The notes: generated by a model from the letters alone, not told the origin. A DNA stretch of 64,000 nucleotides from an uncultured Desulfobacter sp. (GCF_963666675.1 NZ_OY762929.1:2294001-2358000); one strand, 5' to 3'. Shown: positions 41,589 to 51,654, counted from the stretch's first letter. Made by a program: numbers and translations.

Positions 41589-41990
41589 TCACAACACTCG
41601 AATTCCTGATGAGTTGTTCAGCAGAATCCACAAAAAAAGCAGACCTGGAAAGCCCCTGGCTTTTGCAACCCTGTCAATCTTGATAAGTTTATACTCAGGA
41701 ACCGTAATATTTATCCTCTGGGTCTTGGGAGCGATGAAGGTAAAATCAATATCAGAAAGGTACAAAAAACTGTCTCTGGTATACAAATCTGAATCTAAAA
41801 GGTCGTCCATTTTAGAGGGAGTCGGGGGTTCAGAGATGTCTTCGCCGTTATAATATAATTCTACCGCTTCTTGTATGTTAAGGATGGCTTCCTCCTGGGT
41901 ATCACCATATGCAAAACATCCAGGGATATCAGGTATAGTCACCCCGTAACCGGTGTTATCGTCCTTATGAATAATTACCGGATATTTCAT
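41589..41990 (-). CDS. hicB: HicB antitoxin, C-terminus frameshifted
   Basis: 133 residues. The HicB partial-RNase-H fold is clear at the N-terminus (MKYPVIIHKDDNTGYGVTIP, DIPGCFAYGDTQEEAILNIQ). A DNA-binding ribbon-helix-helix should follow (RINITVPEYKLIKIDRVAKARG), but after that the frame reads FPGLLFLWILLNNSS. One base earlier or later, the alternate frame gives RSAFFVDSAEQLIRNSS, the expected RHH second helix. A single-base deletion near 41650 thus seems to have changed the last 20 residues. Neutralisation of HicA may survive, but operator binding is probably damaged. It sits one base after the hicA stop. Confidence 0.8.
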   Translation of the reverse strand: MKYPVIIHKDDNTGYGVTIPDIPGCFAYGDTQEEAILNIQEAVELYYNGEDISEPPTPSKMDDLLDSDLYTRDSFLYLSDIDFTFIAPKTQRINITVPEYKLIKIDRVAKARGFPGLLFLWILLNNSSGIRVL

Positions 41991-41991
41991 T

Positions 41992-42192
41992 TCACTTTCT
42001 CCATTTTAATCCTGCCATTCTATAAATATTTCTGGCTGTCCCAATAGGTAGATCTTTTTGTAGATGAGGTACAATTACAATTTTACAATTTTCATGCTTG
42101 AATTTGTGATGATCACCAGACACTTTAACCAATACGAATCCAGCATTTTTAAGTTCTTTTATGATCTGCCTGCTGTTTATATCTATAAACAC
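41992..42192 (-). CDS. hicA: HicA mRNA interferase toxin
   Basis: 66 residues, the normal HicA size: a dsRBD-like fold with GFVLVKVSGDHHKFKHEN carrying the catalytic His-His, and VIVPHLQKDLPIGTARNIYR. HicA cleaves mRNA independently of ribosomes and is held by HicB. hicA precedes hicB, as in most hicAB loci. It appears intact, which matters because its antitoxin gene seems damaged. Confidence 0.9.
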   Translation of the reverse strand: MFIDINSRQIIKELKNAGFVLVKVSGDHHKFKHENCKIVIVPHLQKDLPIGTARNIYRMAGLKWRK

Positions 42193-42527
42193 ACACTATA
42201 CACACAAAAATCAACTAATAGGTATCGATTCAAAAGAAATTTTTGGGGGTATGTCCATTTCAAAACAGGCGTGGCTGGTATCTTTGTTGCCCTTTTATTC
42301 GATTTTCTAAAATTGAAAAATAATTTAATAGCGTGGACTACTATTAGGCTATGGAGCCCTTTTCAGGCAAATTGGCACCTCAGACTTTCCCTGTTTGTCC
42401 TGGTTTAGAAAATTAAAAACTGTTTTGATTTAATTGAAGATCTGACAGATCAACCTGAAAAAGTTGAAGTGAAAAATGATTTCCGGCCGGGAAAACCTGT
42501 TTGCTAAGTTTCAGTAGATTTTCAAAC
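42193..42527. other. Gap with no supported gene
   Basis: About 335 AT-rich bases between hicA and the selO 3' fragment. No start with ribosome-binding site, no family-like translation and no strong hairpin were found. The hicAB promoter should be here, upstream of 42192, but no clear -10/-35 could be assigned. Confidence 0.35.
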
Positions 42528-43195
42528 TCAAGACGAACAGCTATAGTGTGAAACGCCGCCAACGTTAAAAAATGCCTCAGGTTTTAGACGATAATATTTA
42601 TCTTCTACCCTCTGCGATTGCTCATCATATGGAGAGCTAAGAACGTCTTGCAACTCCCTTACTAAGGTGTAGTCACCCAGCATGGCTTGTTGATAGGCGG
42701 GGGCAATCAACCACTCTCGCCATGCGTATTTGGGATTTGTTTGTTTCATTTTTGTCGATATCTCAGCCAAATTTCCGCCTTTGATAACAAGGTCGCGCCA
42801 GCTTTTCAGCCAAGATTGCCATTGCTCATCAAGTTGCTGAGAGTTCTTGTTATAGAAGCTCTTTTTCAAGGCGGAAATAGTCTCTGGTACATGGGATAAT
42901 TCACGGAAGAAAATGGTGTAATCCACCTCTGATTTGGTCAGTAACTGCATTAATCCCTGCACTATATTTGGTTGATAGTCTGTCAAGCCAAGCTTGGCGG
43001 CCCACATGTTTTGCATTTGTTTTTCCATTGCCGCTGCAAAACCATGACGTATTTGATCCAATTGTTCCAAAGCTTGGGCATCTTTTGCAAGCAGCGGTCT
43101 CACTGTAGTCCAAAACATGTGGTAATTGGCTTCTGCTGCGGTTGGCTGATTGAAGAAGGAAAAGTGTTCTCCGCCCCCGGTCCATGGCTGAAACC
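42528..43195 (-). pseudogene. selO: selO gene, 3' part (cut by IS66)
   Basis: C-terminal part of a SelO/YdiU protein. After removal of IS66 copy 2 and one copy of a 41-bp duplication, it continues the 45794-46867 fragment in frame as FDPGFQPWTGGGEHFSFFNQ and ends with the conserved ...YRLKPEAFFNVGGVSHYSCSS, the last residues typical of SelO (F-x-x-CSS with a conserved C-terminal Cys). Confidence 0.85.
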
Positions 43196-43345
43196 GTGTC
43201 CTTTCGGCAAGCCTGTGTAAATCAAAAAAATTAAGATAACATTCAAAACAGACCCGATCCAAAAAAACAGTGTGTAAGGCGATGAGGGATAGTTTGCAGT
43301 GCAAAAATGTGTCTCAAAACATACTGGATTGGCTAAAAGGTCGTT

Positions 43346-44908
43346 TTACAGATTATCAGCTGTTTCCCCTGATTTTTTAGCGATTGTGTTTTCAAATGAC
43401 CACGGCAACCAGTCAGAAGGGTTTTGGAAGATCTCGGAAGAGTGCTTCTGTAGTGCGGTCAGGTATTCAAAGGGATTTATATTTTGCAGGTTGCAGGTAT
43501 GTATCAGGCTCATGAACAGGTCGCCAATATAGGCACCGTGTTCGGTTTTATAAAATAATGAATTTTTTCGGTGCAGAATCGACTTTTTCAGCAATTGTTC
43601 GCAAAGATTATTATCCAGCGGTGCTCCAGGGATCTCCAGGAAACGGGTCAATTCCTGCCAGTGATTCAACATATATGATATGGCCTTGCCCAGACTGGAG
43701 TTGGGTTCTACTTCTTTGTTTTCAAACTTGTCTTCCAGCCATACTTTAAGCGCCCGCATCAGTGGACCGCTGTGGGTTTGATGATATTGAAGGCGTTGAG
43801 CATCGTCCAGGCCTTGCTCCCTTACCTTATGATCGTGCTCATAAATTTTAGCCACTGTATCAATTACATGGTCACACTCCTCAGGGAAATCGTCCATGAC
43901 GTCGACAAAGTTACGGCGTCCATGCACGAGACAATTGCATAATATCGATTCAAAACCTTTTGGCAGATTCCTGGACAGAGCATCACACATCTGTATTGGC
44001 CGATCTTCTCTGGATCCCCGTTCTTTCAGAACCCTGGATAAATTTTCTCCAGCATGATTGTGGCCGGTAAAAAACAGGGCAATCTTTCCTACGTCACATT
44101 CTGACAGGATTCCGGAAGTGAACATCCCTTTTCGCTTGGCTGCCTTGTCTGTTTCTTTTATCAAGGATAAAATTTTCATTGTCGTGTCGTCATTGTACAA
44201 CACCTTGCCTTGTGCAGCCTGACGGACTAACTCTGTATATACCGGATGAATCTTGTCTGCTACGCTTTCGATGATTTCCCATTGGGTCGATGGGGGCAGC
44301 GGCATCCCCAGGCTAGCCTGAAGTTTGCCCAAGCGGTATAAAGGGACTCCGCTGCCATATTTTAGAAGGGCCAGCATGGCACCGGATTTGGCATCATATT
44401 TTTCTTTGCCCACATTGTCGGGCGCCTGGGCAGTAAAAATCTGCCCACAAAGGTTACACCGCAATCTCTGCAGTTCATATACTGTCGCCTGGAAGGGAGC
44501 ACCGCCTGTTATCCGGACGATCTTGGCAGGTGGTTTTTCACCATACAATTTACCTTTTTCACAGGCAGGGCAATCATTACCTGACTTAAGGCTTTGATGA
44601 CAGATCTTGATCTTCTTGGCACCTTTATAGGCGTTTGCACCATTTTTGCCGTGACCTTTTTTCTTCTTTTTTCGTTTCGGCCGGTTCTGCGGATTCGACG
44701 TTTTCTTCTTTTCGGTCTTATCGCCGAATACCATTTTTAATAACCGTTTAATGGATGCTGCTTTTTCATTGGACAACGTATTCAAATAAGCAACGGTTTC
44801 AACCAATGCTTTGATCAACTCATAATCGCCGTCCTGCAGTTCATTTGATCTTACCCGCTCAAGGAGCGCGTCAAGTTCGTCCTGCTTTATGTCCATCGTT
44901 TTTGACAT
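43346..44908 (-). CDS. tnpC: IS66 transposase TnpC, copy 2
   Basis: 520 residues, the same domains as copy 1: N-terminal coiled coil, Lys-rich linker, two-Cys-pair zinc ribbon, DDE catalytic domain. Two residue differences from copy 1 were found (Ser for Arg in KYGSG, Val for Ile in RVLKERG). No lesion is visible, so both copies may be active. Confidence 0.95.
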   Translation of the reverse strand: MSKTMDIKQDELDALLERVRSNELQDGDYELIKALVETVAYLNTLSNEKAASIKRLLKMVFGDKTEKKKTSNPQNRPKRKKKKKGHGKNGANAYKGAKKIKICHQSLKSGNDCPACEKGKLYGEKPPAKIVRITGGAPFQATVYELQRLRCNLCGQIFTAQAPDNVGKEKYDAKSGAMLALLKYGSGVPLYRLGKLQASLGMPLPPSTQWEIIESVADKIHPVYTELVRQAAQGKVLYNDDTTMKILSLIKETDKAAKRKGMFTSGILSECDVGKIALFFTGHNHAGENLSRVLKERGSREDRPIQMCDALSRNLPKGFESILCNCLVHGRRNFVDVMDDFPEECDHVIDTVAKIYEHDHKVREQGLDDAQRLQYHQTHSGPLMRALKVWLEDKFENKEVEPNSSLGKAISYMLNHWQELTRFLEIPGAPLDNNLCEQLLKKSILHRKNSLFYKTEHGAYIGDLFMSLIHTCNLQNINPFEYLTALQKHSSEIFQNPSDWLPWSFENTIAKKSGETADNL

Positions 44909-44941
44909 GAAATGTGTGCTATCACATTTAAACTCTAATGT

Positions 44942-45289
44942 CTAGATTTTTTTCCACAAAAGTACATTATTTTTTTGAGGATTTCCGTTCCATATCAACA
45001 TCTGTAATTCATGTGCAGCCAATGGGTGAATTTCATCTCCTCCCTTTTTAGGCCACCATTTAAAACGCCCCTTGCTCAATCTTTTTTGACAAAGCCAGAA
45101 GCCCTGGCCATCATATATTAGTATCTTCAGGGCAGTCCCCGGTTTGTTTCTGAAAACAAAAACATATCCGGAAAAAGGATTTTGTTTTAACACCCTGCGA
45201 CAAACAGCTGCCAGGCCGTCGATCCCCTTTCGAAAATCAGCAGGAGTTACCGCCAGCATTATCCGCATTTGCGGTGTGATTTGGATCAT
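44942..45289 (-). CDS. tnpB: IS66 TnpB, copy 2
   Basis: 115 residues, identical in translation to copy 1 at 37336-37683. Overlaps the tnpA stop by four bases. Confidence 0.95.
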   Translation of the reverse strand: MIQITPQMRIMLAVTPADFRKGIDGLAAVCRRVLKQNPFSGYVFVFRNKPGTALKILIYDGQGFWLCQKRLSKGRFKWWPKKGGDEIHPLAAHELQMLIWNGNPQKNNVLLWKKI

Positions 45290-45726
45290 GGAACACCAGC
45301 CAGTAAATATTTACCAAGGCTGATCACTGCCGGGTCTGCACGACCTTTAAAACACATACGCATCTTAAAACCGGCCTGATTCTCCATTTCTATTATACAG
45401 TTGGTATCTTCCGGCGCTGGAGTGATCTCTATAAACAGGGGGGAGTCATCGTCTTCTTCAGGAGAATCGACTGTAGTACAATGAATGGCATTATAAATTT
45501 TTTGTTTTAATGTGGTATGATTAAGCCGTAAACTGTGGGCAATCTTATTTATGCTCAGCCCTTGAGCATGGTGAAGGTCTGCTGCCGCCTGCCATAAATT
45601 ATCCGGTATTCTTGACCTTCCGGTTCTGTTATTTCGCCAGTCTGCAAAAAGCTGCTGGACTTTTTCTAATGCGATTGATTGTTCTGCTGTCAATAATTGT
45701 TTATTCATCGGTCCCTCCATTAGCAA
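45286..45726 (-). CDS. tnpA: IS66 TnpA, copy 2
   Basis: 146 residues, identical in translation to copy 1 at 37680-38120, with the same helix-turn-helix. First gene of the element. Confidence 0.92.
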   Translation of the reverse strand: MLMEGPMNKQLLTAEQSIALEKVQQLFADWRNNRTGRSRIPDNLWQAAADLHHAQGLSINKIAHSLRLNHTTLKQKIYNAIHCTTVDSPEEDDDSPLFIEITPAPEDTNCIIEMENQAGFKMRMCFKGRADPAVISLGKYLLAGVP

Positions 45727-45793
45727 TGTTCAAGTTGGAACCGATAATATCACCCGGTACTGGGTATTTCACGCAGGCTTACCGGAAGGACAC

Positions 45794-46867
45794 GAAGGAA
45801 AAGTGTTCTCCGCCCCCGGTCCATGGCTGAAACCCGGGGTCGAAAATTTCACAGAATCCAAATGGTCCATAGTCGAGGGTAAAGCCGCCGGCAGCGCAGT
45901 TGTCACTATTAAAATTACCCTGGCAGTACCCAATACGCTGCCAATTGGCCACTAATGACGTTAGCCGCCTGCGAAAAACCTTTGCCAACTCAACCACTTG
46001 ATCCGTAAAAAAAAGGTCTTGATTGATATCGTTTTGGTATTCCCGGTCAATTAAATGCGATACAATCATGCGCAACTCTTCCAAGGCGCCTGGATGGGCA
46101 TTGCCGCGAACCCGGCGGGCAAATAACTCTAACTGGCCAACGCGCAAAAAAGAGGGTGCAACGCGGGTTGAAATAGCCACAGGATTATCCATCATAATGT
46201 CAGGATCGGTGGAATGGGAGTCTTGGGCGTACCAGGGCCGGGCAACGCGCTCAGATTTTGATACATACAGGGTTAAAGATCGTGTTGTGGGAACCCCCAG
46301 GGCGTGCATATACTCTTGGGCGAGGAACTCACGCACACTTGAACGAAGTACTGCACGCCCGTCGGCGCCACGGCAATAAGGCGTTGGACCACCGCCCTTT
46401 AGCTGCATTTCCCAACGCTGTCCTTTGAATACCCCTTCAAATACTGATATCGCCCGACCATCGCCATAACCATTACCGGTTCCAAATGGACATTGTTGGG
46501 TATATTCGGTGCCGTAGATTGACAGGGCATAGCCAACGGACCAGCCAATTTTACGCATAGGCTTTTGCGCGGCTGAAATATCACCGGAAAATACCCGGCA
46601 AAATTTCGGATCATTTACCAACGCGTCGTTCAACCCAAGTTCATTAAAAAAAGTCCTGCTATGGATTACATATTCCGGGTCCGGAAGCGGCGTGGGCCTG
46701 ACCGGTACGAAGTGACCGGAAAATACCTGGCGGGCACGGTGGTCATCCCCATCTCCTGTGGCATCAGGATCGGCCTTTAAGGTGTCCATCAAAGAATAAT
46801 CGGCTAATCTCACAAACTCGTCGAAAGTCGATATGCGCTCCTGAGCAGATGGCTTAGATAATGTCAT
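45794..46867 (-). pseudogene. selO: selO gene, 5' part (cut by IS66)
   Basis: N-terminal 358 codons of a SelO pseudokinase. SelO enzymes AMPylate proteins in redox stress. Visible are FVPVRPTPLPDPEYVIHS, MQLKGGGPTPYCRGADGRAV, RSSVREFLAQEYMHALGVPT and a metal-binding loop NFNSDNCAAGGFTLDYGPFGF; the last carries QGNFNSDN where E. coli SelO has HGVMNTDN, so it is a diverged subfamily. With the 3' part (42528) the restored protein is 566 residues, longer than the E. coli one (478). As it stands the gene is interrupted and probably inactive. Confidence 0.88.
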
Positions 46868-46895
46868 TGTTGCAAATACCTCATAACGGCTATCA

Positions 46896-47954
46896 TTAAC
46901 TTACATGTACAAACGGATAATCGGTATACCCTTTATCTGCACCGGTGTAGAATGTCGATGTATCCGGTACATTAAGCGGTTCACCTGTTTTAAATCGATA
47001 AGGCAGGTCAGGATTGGCAATAAACAGCTGACCAAAGGCTACGGCATCTGCTTTTTCTTTTACAATAACATCCTCAGCAGTTTCTTTTGTAAACCCTTCA
47101 TTGGCGATGTAAACACCGCCGAAGGATTTCTTTAATACGGGTGCAAACCAGTCATCACGCATCGCTTCCCGCGCGCAGATAAAAGCGATATTCCGTTTTT
47201 TCAGCTGTTCGGCAACATATGTAAACGTAGCAAGCAGGTTGGAATCTCCCATATCATGGGCATCTGCCCGGGGAGCTAAATGCATGCCAACACGATCAGC
47301 ACCCCAAACCGAGATAACGGCATCGGTTACTTCAAGCATAAACCTGGCACGGTTTTCCAGGCTTCCACCATATTCATCGGTTCTCTTGTTGGTACTATCC
47401 TGCAAGAATTGATCGAGCAGATAACCGTTGGCTCCGTGTATCTCAACTCCGTCGAATCCAGCCTTTTTAGCATTTTCAGCGCCGATCCGGAACGCTTCAA
47501 CAATACTGCATATTTCATCTGTTTGCAGGGCCCGTGGCGTAACATAAGGTTTTTCCGGACGAACCAAGCTGACATGTCCTTCGGGTCGAACCGCGCTTGG
47601 GGCAACAGGAATTTCACCATCGAGGAACATGGGGTCGGAAATCCGTCCCACATGCCACAATTGCAAAAATATACGGCCCTTGGCTTTGTGGACTCCGTTG
47701 GTAATTTTCTTCCAGCCCTCTACCTGCTTCTCGGACCAGATTCCAGGTGTATCAGCATAGCCGACACCCATTGGCATCACAGCAGTTGCCTCGCTTATGA
47801 TTAGGCCGGCGCTACTTCGCTGGGTATAATATTCTACCATTAAATCATTTGGTGTACGTTCCGAGCCTGCACGACTGCGTGTCAACGGGGACATGATAAT
47901 ACGATTGGGCAGCTCTAAGGCACCAATGGTTAAAGGACTGAACAAACTATTCAT
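46896..47954 (-). CDS. Old Yellow Enzyme family ene-reductase (NemA-like)
   Basis: 352 residues. FMN-dependent reductase of activated alkenes and nitro compounds. TIM-barrel motifs are LFSPLTIGALELPNRIIMSP, RAGSERTPNDLMVEYYTQRS, the FMN-contacting LQLWHVGRIS, DGVEIHGANGYLLDQFLQDS with the His-Asn substrate pair and the catalytic Tyr region, and GGVYIANEGF. Length is typical (about 360). It lies upstream of selO on the same strand with 28 bases between, so the two were likely co-transcribed; both relate to oxidative or electrophile stress. Confidence 0.93.
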   Translation of the reverse strand: MNSLFSPLTIGALELPNRIIMSPLTRSRAGSERTPNDLMVEYYTQRSSAGLIISEATAVMPMGVGYADTPGIWSEKQVEGWKKITNGVHKAKGRIFLQLWHVGRISDPMFLDGEIPVAPSAVRPEGHVSLVRPEKPYVTPRALQTDEICSIVEAFRIGAENAKKAGFDGVEIHGANGYLLDQFLQDSTNKRTDEYGGSLENRARFMLEVTDAVISVWGADRVGMHLAPRADAHDMGDSNLLATFTYVAEQLKKRNIAFICAREAMRDDWFAPVLKKSFGGVYIANEGFTKETAEDVIVKEKADAVAFGQLFIANPDLPYRFKTGEPLNVPDTSTFYTGADKGYTDYPFVHVS

Positions 47955-48185
47955 ATTTCATCTCCTAATCATATATCGAAATAGTTCATATCAAAAAGTA
48001 ACGAACTATCGAGGTTTGTCAATGTTGCACATACCTGCTAAAATTTTATCTTCGGCGTTATTAAGATTTTGTGGTAGATTACGACAGCTTCAGCCCTGAT
48101 GCCTTGCATCCGACATCCCTATGACGTCTTAATCATAAATTTCAAGGATGGTTTCCGCCGGTTTAAAAGGAATTAAACAAGACAG

Positions 48186-50066
48186 ATGAATATTGAATTA
48201 CAGGAAATACGCAGCTTTCTGGCAAACATTCATCCATTTGACCTATTGCCGGAAAAAACGTTGTCCGACTTGCCGGAAAAGCTACAGACACGTTATTTTC
48301 GAAGAGGTTCCGAAATACCCGATACCGGAACCCTGTTTGATCACCTTTACCTGATCCGTACCGGAACGGTGGAACTTAATACTTCAGACGGTGAGCTACA
48401 GGCCCGCCTCGGTGAAAATGATATGTTTGGATATCGTTCATCCCACGTCGGTGGCCGGGACAAACTCAAAGCATTTGCCATGGAGGACACCCTGGTATAT
48501 CAGCTCCGCGCTGCTGATCTATACAGGATTTGCCATGAAAATGTCCAGCGCCACAGGTTCTTCGATACCTCCGATGACGTGCAAAGTAGACGGCAGCGTG
48601 AAACCACAAGCCTGTTCAGTCAAAGTGATCGGACCCAGCTCAATTTGATGCTTACACCGGTCAGGGAACTGTTGCGCCGCACCCCGGTCAAATTACCGGT
48701 TACTGCCACTATAGATGAGACTGTCAAGGTAATGCGCCAAAAGCGTGTCTCTTCAGTCCTGATATACCACGAACCAGAACGCCGCCAAAAAAAACTGGTC
48801 GGGATTGTTACCGACCGTGACCTGCGCAACCGGGTTATTGCCAAGGACCTGGATCTTGACGACAGAGTAAGTGAAATCATGACCGAGAACCCGGTTACGA
48901 TTAACAGCAGCGATTTTGTTTTTAAAGCCCAGCTTCAAATGGTCCGCTACAACGTCCATCATATGCCGGTAATGGCCGACAACCGCCCGGCGGGCATGAT
49001 TACCACCACGGATCTCACCAGAGCGCACACCTGCCCTACGGTCTCTATTATTGGTGATATCTACAAACACACTGATATTGATAGAATAAAGGAGGTAACG
49101 GCAAAGATTCCCGAGCTGCTGGTCAATTTGATTGCCTCCGGAGCAGCAGCCATGAGCATAGGGCGCCTGATTACGTCTATCACAGATGCAGTCACTATCC
49201 GCCTGCTTGAGTTGGCAGAAAAAAGGCTGGGGCCTGCTCCCGTGGCCTACGCCTGGGTTGCCGCAGGTTCCCAGGCCCGGGAGGAACAGATAGCCAAGAC
49301 GGATCAGGATAATATCCTGATCCTGGCGGATGATTACATTCCAAAAGCGCATAGCAAATACTTCAGTCTGCTGGCCGGACATGTCTGTGATGGACTCAAC
49401 GCCTGTGGCTACATTTACTGTCCCGGCGACATGATGGCAACCAACTATGATTGGCGCCAGCCCCTGAAAATCTGGAAAAAAAATTTCAATCAGTGGATTG
49501 ACCGGCCTGAGCCCGAAGCCCTGATGCTGACCAGTGTGTTTTTTGATTTACGTTGCATATACGGCAACCGCAGCCTGTTTCAAGACCTGCGTGATCATGT
49601 ATTAGGTAAGACCCGCGACAATCAAATATTCCTGGCCCATATGACAATGAACGCGCTTTCTCACCAACCACCGCTGGGCTTTTTCCGTAATTTTATATTA
49701 ATCAAAGGCGGAGAACACGACCAAACATTTGATATCAAGCTCAACGGCATTATCCCCATTGTGGACCTTGTCCGCGTCTACGCCCTTGCCCGGTGCAGCA
49801 CCGCAACTAATACCCTGGATCGCCTTGATCTGATGAAAAGCAGCAATGCGATCTCTACCGAGACTGCCGGGGATCTGCACGATGCGCTTGAGTTTATCAG
49901 CAATCTGCGCATTCAGCACCAGGCAGGGCAGGTCAGGGCCGGCAAGAAAATGGACAACTTTGTGTCACCGGACACCCTTTCTCACGCTGATCGCAACCGC
50001 CTTAAAGAAGCATTCCTGGTGATTCGTAACATGCAGTCAGTGATGAAGTATCGATACCAGCGGTAG
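48186..50066 (+). CDS. cNMP-CBS-DUF294 signalling protein with nucleotidyltransferase fold
   Basis: 626 residues. Domains in order: a cyclic-nucleotide-binding-like barrel (about residues 15-125, LFDHLYLIRTGTVELNTSDG), a CBS pair (about 170-290, VMRQKRVSSVLIYHE, IVTDRDLRNRVIAKDLDLDD, HHMPVMADNRPAGMITTTDL), then a GlnD-like nucleotidyltransferase domain (VAAGSQAREEQIAKTDQDNI near residue 358) and a helical C-terminal domain (DUF294_C). This is the known four-part architecture of DUF294 proteins, thought to sense adenine nucleotides. The usual partner, an exonuclease-type protein, is not adjacent here. No operon partners are visible. Confidence 0.88.
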   Translation: MNIELQEIRSFLANIHPFDLLPEKTLSDLPEKLQTRYFRRGSEIPDTGTLFDHLYLIRTGTVELNTSDGELQARLGENDMFGYRSSHVGGRDKLKAFAMEDTLVYQLRAADLYRICHENVQRHRFFDTSDDVQSRRQRETTSLFSQSDRTQLNLMLTPVRELLRRTPVKLPVTATIDETVKVMRQKRVSSVLIYHEPERRQKKLVGIVTDRDLRNRVIAKDLDLDDRVSEIMTENPVTINSSDFVFKAQLQMVRYNVHHMPVMADNRPAGMITTTDLTRAHTCPTVSIIGDIYKHTDIDRIKEVTAKIPELLVNLIASGAAAMSIGRLITSITDAVTIRLLELAEKRLGPAPVAYAWVAAGSQAREEQIAKTDQDNILILADDYIPKAHSKYFSLLAGHVCDGLNACGYIYCPGDMMATNYDWRQPLKIWKKNFNQWIDRPEPEALMLTSVFFDLRCIYGNRSLFQDLRDHVLGKTRDNQIFLAHMTMNALSHQPPLGFFRNFILIKGGEHDQTFDIKLNGIIPIVDLVRVYALARCSTATNTLDRLDLMKSSNAISTETAGDLHDALEFISNLRIQHQAGQVRAGKKMDNFVSPDTLSHADRNRLKEAFLVIRNMQSVMKYRYQR

Positions 50067-50120
50067 ACCAGGAATTATGTCAATCTGACACTATCTGTTC
50101 AGCCTTGACAATTGTCCAGA

Positions 50121-50333
50121 TCACCTTGCCTTGGAATTAATGCTACTCGGCATTACCTGTCTTCCCTTTTGCCGTCTGTATATTGGGAAACCGGCCCTGT
50201 TCCGCCCACAGCATGGTGTAATGGAGGGCGACAAATTTTTTTTCCGGGGCAGGTTCAGCCAGATCTGAAACAGCTCAAGTGGGTTGGGTTTGTCCTTCTG
50301 CATGTTTTTGCTCTGCATTAATATTCGAATCAC
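50121..50333 (-). pseudogene. Pirin-family gene fragment
   Basis: A minus-strand frame contains KDKPNPLELFQIWLNLPRKK, which closely matches the pirin core (pirins read ...PNPLELFQIWLNLP-x-K...). The preceding metal-binding cupin part and the following domain are missing or out of frame, so this is a decayed remnant about 70 codons long. Confidence 0.55.
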
Positions 50334-51105
50334 TTTCTGAGTGCTCCTACATATACTCTGTTACTATTACCGGTTCCATCATGGCTACGGCGGTGATCAG
50401 GAAAGAGTCCATGAAGATATCAAAAACATTTCCTGGCAGGCCTTGTTTTTTAATATCGAAATAGATTAGCGGGCTTCCTTTTTTTAATATTTTAGGGGTT
50501 CTCACAACGGTTCAGTGGTTTCATCTTTTAAGAATACGGAAAGCAGAAACGAATGGCCTTGTAGGCTGGTAATGAATGTGAATCTTAATTTTGAGTTTTG
50601 GATTCGGTTTCCGGGCTCCATCCAATATGTTACAAAATGATTAAAAGTAAGCTACCCAAACCATCTTACTTGACAAAAATTAAAATTTATTGATACGCCC
50701 TTTTTAGAGTGCTCCAAAAGTATATATTGATCTTTTCCAATCTGTTGCGCCGCCTCTGCAGCTGAGCCAGAACTCCAATTACCAAAGCCGCTTGCCCTAA
50801 ATGAAGCATTTTGACGTTTCCACAGAGAAGGCAATGGCTTTAAAGTTTTTAAAATAGAATCCTTTGCTACTGTTATACGTAGCTGATATTGGAATGATGG
50901 TTTAATACTTTGAAACTGCCATATTTTGTTCAAATTTCGCAATATTGTTAATATTAGCCCTATGTTTGATAAATTAACTTCAGCCTGCCCATTCCCGACG
51001 AGTTGTATTCATGGCCACGGACTGCCAAAGCATTCCGCTGAAACACTCGATCGGTTTTATAGATTCGGCACATTAAACAGCTTAAAAAAATCAAAGGAAA
51101 AGTAA
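50334..51105. other. Gap, low gene content
   Basis: About 770 bases. A 96-codon minus-strand frame (50652-50942, MRNLNKIWQFQSIKPSFQYQ...) exists but has no recognisable family and no clear ribosome-binding site. The stretch 50340-50470 may contain another remnant reading HEDIKNISWQALFFNIE. Otherwise nothing is supported. Confidence 0.35.
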
Positions 51106-51654
51106 ATGAAAAAGGGAAAAGTCTTATCGTGTATTTTTATTATTATTTTTTCTGTTTGCATAAAAATAAATCCTATCTTAGCATCGGATTCTCCAATTTT
51201 TGAGGATAATTTCGACGTTACAAACAATTGGTCTGCAGATAATGGAGTATGGGAAGTTGGTATACCGACCAGCGGACCGGGAAGCGCCAATAGCAGCACA
51301 AATTGTGCTGGGACAATTTTAAATGGTAATTATCCTGATAATACGGACAGCCGTCTTATTGGACCCTTTCGTTCCCCTTGGGATCAAGGTATTGAGCTTC
51401 CCGAGGTGACTGGAGATGAAGAGATCCGCCTGCGTTTTTGGCACTGGTTTTCCTATTCCAACTATAATTACCCCAACCATTATGACCGGTATGACAAAGG
51501 ACATGTCCAAGTCGATGTTTTTGACGAAGATACAGGCAGTTGGCCGGGAAACTGGCAGACTTTGGGCAGTGTTCAGGCGTATTCACCTGTATGGTCTTTG
51601 ATGAGTGTGGATCTCACCGCTTTTGCCGGTCAGAAAATCAGGATTGCATTCTAT
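51106..51654 (+). pseudogene. Secreted repeat protein, 5' part (cut by transposon)
   Basis: The first 183 codons of a large secreted protein. A signal peptide (about residues 1-26, KVLSCIFIIIFSVCIKINPILA) is followed by the first of four roughly 175-residue beta-rich modules (WSADNGVWEVGIP, GTILNGNYPDNTDSRLIGPF, EEIRLRFWHWFSYSNYNYPN, YSPVWSLMSVDLTAFAGQKI). The module resembles MAM/choice-of-anchor-J jelly-roll domains. The frame breaks at 51655. Joined to 54676-56703 it gives 858 residues. AAGGAAAAG precedes ATG at 51106. Confidence 0.85.

Larger units (their letters stand above)
43196..45793 (-). mobile_element. IS66-family insertion sequence, copy 2
   Basis: 2598 bp, exactly the length of copy 1 and differing at very few bases (for example 36427 versus 44033 and 36748 versus 44354). 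The same inverted repeats bound it. It is not flanked by an 8-bp duplication but by a perfect 41-bp direct repeat (43155-43195 and 45794-45834). It inserts in selO. Same orientation as copy 1, 5.0 kb apart. Confidence 0.96.

Noticed and set aside
50652..50942. Hypothetical 96-codon minus-strand gene
   Set aside because: No family, no ribosome-binding site and AT-rich surroundings; left as part of the gap note only.
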